Origin: Rhodamnia argentea
Taxonomy: Eukaryota > Streptophyta > Magnoliopsida > Myrtales > Myrtaceae
Assembly (NCBI RefSeq): GCF_020921035.1
Contig: NC_063152.1
Coordinates: 3,354,001-3,418,000 of the forward strand
Length of the DNA stretch: 64,000 bases
Reading direction: 5' to 3'
Part shown: one piece after another, positions 58,865 through 64,000 of the stretch
How positions within the stretch are numbered: the first letter of the stretch is position 1
Layout: each line of letters begins with the position of its first letter
The notes under the pieces: model-generated
Databases searched by the model: none
The model's input: the letters and a program-made list of their open reading frames with translations, nothing else
Told to the model about the DNA's origin: nothing
Position numbers and translations under genes: made by a program

Positions 58865-60960
58865 ACATATTCGTACTCCCCCATGACCTCAACATTTGCA
58901 TAAGCAAGCGCCCTCCTTTGGAGGCCACCTGTCTCCTGGCATGGACTTTCGACGAAAGCAAAATGATGGTGATCCAACATCGTTTGGTCGTTGTCGATGG
59001 TCCCCTTTTTTTGATGACTTTAATCAAAGATGAAACCCACCATGATTGCACCCTCTTAAGCTCAATTCAATGTCTAATCATGTGTCTTGATTAGCCTATT
59101 ATGCCATTACATCTCGCTAAAGAATATGATTGACAAAGTCCGAAAAAAGAAGAAGAAGAAGTGAATGCAACAAGATAATGGGGCCAATCTGAAATGAATG
59201 GATCGAATCAAATTATATAAGATGAGGTTCTTGAGTACCGGTTTTCAGTTTTCGGTTCACAAGGGATGGATGAGTGAGAACAAAAAACATGGCCGAGGGA
59301 ATTTGTAGTTTGAGGGTGTCACCAGGTCGGTTCGATTCGAGTCCGGACCGATGCCCGATCAGATTTGACCAAGATGTAAAGAGTATATGTTTTTTTGAGA
59401 CCCGACCTAGGACCCAACTCCCATAGACCAATAATTGAAGAAAAAAACATTTGGGTTGAGTGGGGTTTTCGGGTTTTCTTTCATGAATGTGTTTAATAAA
59501 TATTATTTAAGCTTCGTTTGTTTTGTGAAAAATGAATGGTATGAAGAATATTTTATAAAAATAATCGCTTATGTCTCTTGAAATAATTAGCATATAAGAA
59601 AATTTTCATTATCGACTACTATTTAAGTTTAAACATTTCCGTGAAGGATGAAAATATTTTTATTTTATTTACTTTTATAAGCGATATAAACGATCATTTT
59701 TTTTAGAATATTTTCCAAACCTTTCATTTTTTGCGAAACAAATATAGCCTTACTCTGTTTTGGTTTTGAAATAAGTCCATTATTGTGTCTTGGGACAACA
59801 TAGTACCGTCATATACTCCAACTCCAAAAGAGCCGATTTTTTTTTTTTTCGCATCGGTTCAATTTAGGCGATTCTGTTTGACGCCGTTATTTCATTTTCG
59901 GTGAAGTTTCCACTTCGAATGTGTGGGAGTATTCTCCTTTTTTTTCGTCAAAAGAAAGATTACATTCATTGATTAAGATAATACTCGAGAGTTACATAGA
60001 ATGCTTTCAAGCATAACAACTCCCAATAATTGCAGAAAAAAGTGAATGCTGGAAAGTAAATGACAAAGGATATTCTGTAACTAGAAGCACGCTCTCATCT
60101 TTCAAGAATAGATCCGTCACCGTAAAAGTTCGACGGTCGATCACCAAATTCAGAGATGAGCACATACCAAGAACTCCCACACCATTCGCAATTGCTTGAG
60201 GTGCACATCTAGGTTTAACGTCATCATCACCATCACCAAGCAAGAACATCAACATCAATATGTTTAAAGAACACATATCAAATACATGTAAAAAATATCT
60301 CAAATATATATCTAGATTTAGTTCGGAAGAGTAAAATTCTTGAATCTAGACCTAAATCCAAGTTAAGAGAGGAGAGTGGCATACTATCGGAGAGTTTATG
60401 GAGCCATGTCATGAGCATCCTCATCGGTGGTGGCTGTCGACTATACAAATGGACGAATTGGCCTCTACATTCACCCAAGATTAATTGCAAAAAATTATTC
60501 AAACTCACAAACTCCCAAAATAGAGTGGGAGAGAAAAGGAAAGGCAGCCCAAGCAAATAAAAAAGGCGTGAACTCTCATGAAAGATTTTTAAATGTTCAG
60601 CACTTGAATTCGCTCGAAATCAAATAGAAATCTTAAAGATGAGAGACAGAGATAGAGAATCGGGATTTGCCTGCGGCTGAAAAACCTAGGGATTGGGGAG
60701 GGCGAGGGGGAGGGGGAGAGGAAGAGAGAGGAATGTTGGGAGTAGTCATTGAGTCATAAAAGTTACTTTCACAAGGTCCCCTAAATTCATAGTTATGAGC
60801 TTTTGCCCGATCAAATGTATGTAATAAAAGGGATGATGGCTACTCCCCACATAATAATAACTTAATTTTAGCATATGTCATGTTTTTGCATTATTTTTGT
60901 CAAACAAGCATTTCACTCATATCCGAAAAAAAAAAAAAAAAGCAAAGTGAAACCTTGCAA
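58865..60960. other. No gene supported
   Basis: Minus-strand ORFs at 60007-60303 and 60278-60556 overlap and are unrecognised. They may be pieces of one decayed gene. A G/A-rich run lies at 60690-60735. Confidence 0.3.
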
Positions 60961-60968
60961 TCCTTTGA

Positions 60969-60980
60969 AATGGTATCAGA
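60969..60980 (+). mobile_element. Isolated primer-binding site, tRNA-iMet type
   Basis: TGGTATCAGAGC is the standard primer-binding site of plant Ty1/copia and many Ty3 elements. No LTR boundary or gag is evident on either side, so this marks a decayed element. Confidence 0.5.
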
Positions 60981-60984
60981 GCGG

Positions 60985-63550
60985 GACGTCTTGAGCTCAA
61001 ATTTCAACTTAAACTTTTAGAGCAGTTGGCTGTGGTCTCATCAAATCCTTCAAAACTCTTCCGATTTCCTTTGAAATTGGACTTGTATGCTAACGAAATT
61101 CGAGAGAAATGAAATCCCGAAAACACACTTAAAAAAAAGCCTCCCGGAAACGAGAGAAGGAGGCTTTCGTAATTAGACTAGATCAGAATAAAAAGGCTCC
61201 ATAAATGTGGAGAGAAAGTAAGGAAAAAAAAAAAAACTAAATCAATTAACGAAGAGAGGAGGGGAGGGAGAGATCTAGTTCTAATCCTTCCCTCCTCCAT
61301 GGAGATAGAGAAAAACGAGTTGTGTGGAGATGAGAGGGAGAGAGAGGGAGAGAGAGGAAGGAGACCGGCGGCTAGGTTTTTTTATTTTTATTTTTTATTA
61401 TTATTATTTATTTTACGCAAATAGTAACAAACTTTTTCAACCGCTAATCTACAATCTAAACGTGTAAAAGCTTCCTAAATGTAAAGACAAAATCGGGCCC
61501 CTCATAATTCAATTGTCCAACTCGATCCTTGCGTCACTGACAACCAAAATTTACAATTTATTATTTTGATGAATTATTTATTTGCTCACCGACACTCAAA
61601 CTGCAAATGGTTAGGGCAAACGACTAGGAGGAGCCAACCAAAGCACGGGTGTTGATCCAAGATGCGCAGCACGATGTCTGGGGACACGTGGACGGTCGCC
61701 GTGTGGGGGGTGCATGGCCCATAATTACTCCTGGCCAAACTACGTGGAAGAACTCAAAACTCAAATTTAGGGTTTCGATTACCAGTCAAGTCTTTTGCAA
61801 ACAGAGAGATGACGCCTTGGAACTCAAATTTAGGGTTCCGATAACTAGATAAGTCTTTGCAAAACGAGGGATGATACCTAACGTACATAAGGTAAATTGG
61901 TTTTAGGACAGATCGATTTCGGCCTAAAGAGGGAAGCGATATTGCGACTTTCGACTTCCCATACTTTGGAATCGAGAACCAACACCGATTGGTTCTCGTC
62001 TTAGAATCAAGAATCGAATCGGGTTCTAGGCTAGTTCCGGATTACAAATTTGAAAACTGAAGTGGTTCTCCTTGAACTAGCCTTGCACTGTTCTCGGGGT
62101 TAAGCTAGAATTAGTATTGGGATAGTTACTCAATCAGTCCAAAACCTTAAGGATGCTTATTTGGTCCTAAATCTTTTAATTTTGTTTATATAGTTAAAAA
62201 AAATTTGTGCGAAATTTCTATGCAATTTTTTAAGTTGATTGCCGCTTTAATTAATCGATGTAGTAACTTGTCAATTGTTCACGTCAGCATGCGGCGTAAG
62301 ATGAACCGACAATAGTTGGACGCATGTCAGAGAGTTTCGACAATAATCAACCAAAGCGACTACATTAAAATTTCACGCAAAGATTTAGGACTGCATTGGG
62401 TTAATTAAATCAATCTACTGCTTTAAATAGTGAGACTTTAATTTCAATTTTTGTTAGGTGAGGTGTACCAATCAAATCGAGAGAATAATTCCAGGCCAGC
62501 ACATGCGGACGTGAGCGAAGATTAAGAAGTCAGCAATCAGAACAGGGAAAAAATGATGAGTGTTCAATGCCGAACGTGCGATTCAAAAAGAGGGTGAAGA
62601 ATTTCAGGTGCTGAATTCCATGCATGCCGGCGTTCTCCAAGTCGGGTCGGGTCGGGTCATCAAAGACCCAACCGGATCCTCTTTTGTCTGCTTTTGGAGT
62701 TTGTTTTTATCCGTGTATTTTCGTTTATGATATATGGTCAGGAGCCTGTTAGTGTTCAGGGTTGTTTTTTTAATAAAAAAAAAAAATATCAATACCATAT
62801 TTTGTGTAAAAACCACAAATTCACTAGTTTAAATTCAGAAGGCAAAGCTCTATAAGAATCATTTTATGCTTTGTTTGTTTCGAGGAAATCGAATGACATA
62901 ATAGATATCTTTCTAAGAAAATAGCTTATTTCGCTTACAAGAATGAATAAAGAAAAATATTTTTATTGTCCAAGAAAATGTATGACATTAAATTTTGTCG
63001 ATAATAAAAAAAATATTTTCATTGACGAATTATTGTACTCGATTATTCTTTTGAAAATATTTTCGAATCATTCATTTTGCAAAATCTTAATTTAATACGG
63101 CTCGTTTTTAAGGTTGCTCGAGAATTATCTTTCACAATGCAACAAACTGTATCTAAGCGACGCGAGATGAAATAGACATGCTAGACTCGCCATTTCCACC
63201 CTAGCTTTGGTACAACTCAAGACAGACGGCCCCACTTGGCCGAAGCCCATCGTTAGCAGGGTGTTGTTTGTTGGTGTAGCGAACGTACTTTAATAGAGGA
63301 TTATCTATGCAATAGGCACGAGTTTCCGAAAATTCATCAAGTACAAATGAGCTTAAGAAGGTAAAATTGCCTAAGTGCCTATTAGATCGATCAGCAAACT
63401 TTTTGGAGTGACACTTGGCTTGATTCTACTTAATATTTCAAGAACAACAACAACATAGGAAAAACAAAGGCATTTCAACATAGGATTAATTATGCAATAG
63501 GTCTCTCGAATGGGTGTTTTGATGTGATTTCATTCCTTTGAAAGTCCTCT
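60985..63550. other. No gene supported; repeat-like
   Basis: 61290-61365 is GA-rich. 61745-61860 has a short direct repeat ('aactcaaatttagggtttcgat' and 'aactcaaatttagggttccgat'). 61965-62100 has 'agaaccaacaccgattggttctcg' phrases like the hAT-type MITEs. 62120-62420 reads like the GC-cored MITE arms. 62640-62660 is (GGGTC)4-like. Confidence 0.35.
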
Positions 63551-64000
63551 TAGAAGCTTATTGACCTTCATTGGTATAGCCATTGGTTGCCCTTGATAGG
63601 TGATAGGCGCGGTGGGCAAGGCGAGCCCTCGCCTCGATAGTCCCAATAGAGGCGGCCTCACCCGGGCGGGGCGAGCCCATCCTCATGGTCGTCAAGGGGG
63701 TGGTGGCATCAAGGCGAGGCCCCCCTTGACGGCCGCGAGGCGAGCCCTCACTAGATCTAGGTGAGGGTTGCCCTCGCCTATTGTGCCCGGGAAGGGCAAG
63801 GTTGTCCCTCGCGATCGTCGAGGGCTGCCTTTCCTTGACGGCTCCAGGCGGCCTAAAACTAACGCTCCGTGTTAGTTTTAAAGCTCCACGAGATTTATAT
63901 ACCGATGGAACCCTCGAATCTATGCAATATGGAATCGGAAACAACTCAATGAGGAAAAAACTTATACGAAAATTCCAAAACACATTCACCACAGCTTCAC
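63550..64000. repeat. GC-rich repeat core at right edge
   Basis: 'gcgagccctcgcc', 'gaggcgagccctcac' and 'gtgagggttgccctcgcc' phrases alternate on both strands, like the GC cores of the MITE family. The 144-codon minus-strand ORF across it is compositional. Confidence 0.45.

Noticed and set aside
62636-62662. GGGTC tandem run considered as a telomere-like repeat
   Set aside because: The unit is not TTTAGGG and there are only about four copies.
63558-63992. 144-codon minus-strand ORF
   Set aside because: It crosses a repeat core rich in GCGAGCCC phrases and has no recognisable domain.

Overview
This is plant nuclear DNA, almost certainly from a dicot. The genes are split by GT-AG introns, intergenic DNA is AT-rich, CT/GA microsatellites sit near gene starts, and much of the space is made of transposon remnants. 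The density of GC-cored MITEs whose edges read like 'aaacctattgcaattgtgccaattcagtc' resembles what I know of woody Myrtales such as Eucalyptus relatives. That placement is inference and no species is claimed.

Four genes can be modelled end to end. (1) A cytosolic-type NUDT2/10 Nudix hydrolase lies on the minus strand (674-4172, 7 exons, 284 aa). (2) An LEC1-type NF-YB (NF-YB6/LEC1-LIKE) lies on the plus strand (12999-15032, 2 exons, 199 aa). Its reading frame carries on for 26 codons past an in-frame TAA, with a tail like its homologues. (3) A TRM10-type tRNA m1G9 methyltransferase lies on the minus strand (15784-17825, 3 exons, 327 aa). A perfect 137-bp tandem duplication copies its last 3' splice site. 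(4) An OPT-family oligopeptide transporter lies on the minus strand (38232-41842, 6 exons, 742 aa), with four G-boxes about 0.8-1.1 kb upstream of its ATG.

Broken genes are also present. A membrane-protein-of-ER-body-like (MEB/VIT-like) gene at 21912-26836 has at least five separate disabling lesions. An RNase III-like (RTL3-type) first-exon remnant lies at 36020-36390. Two copies of the 3' exon of an MFS sugar/polyol transporter sit in the arms of a 4.5-kb inverted repeat. A FANTASTIC FOUR-like fragment is carried inside a hAT-type element. A short ORF at 46382-46654 looks like a gag/coat-protein fragment.

Mobile DNA, left to right: a Harbinger-like element with 17-bp perfect TIRs (5372-6407); a 3.39-kb solo LTR of Ty3 type with two arrays of hairpin-forming repeats (6870-10259); an imperfect tandem repeat of about 0.87 kb (10428-12365) invaded by a 295-bp hAT MITE with a perfect 8-bp TSD (11172-11466); a second Harbinger-like element (18588-19230); a copia PPT/LTR edge (about 19520); the giant inverted repeat (27230-31720) with a 1-kb insertion in one arm; several copies of one GC-cored MITE family; a 281-bp copia-like solo LTR (52781-53061); the gene-capturing hAT element (57699-58856); and an isolated tRNA-iMet primer-binding site (60969). 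The last 21 kb (43-64 kb) contains no gene I can support.

The intact genes are unrelated housekeeping or developmental loci and do not form a cluster. The most unusual objects are the transporter-bearing palindrome, the truncated LEC1-like frame, the duplicated TRM10 splice acceptor and the FAF-like Pack-type element.
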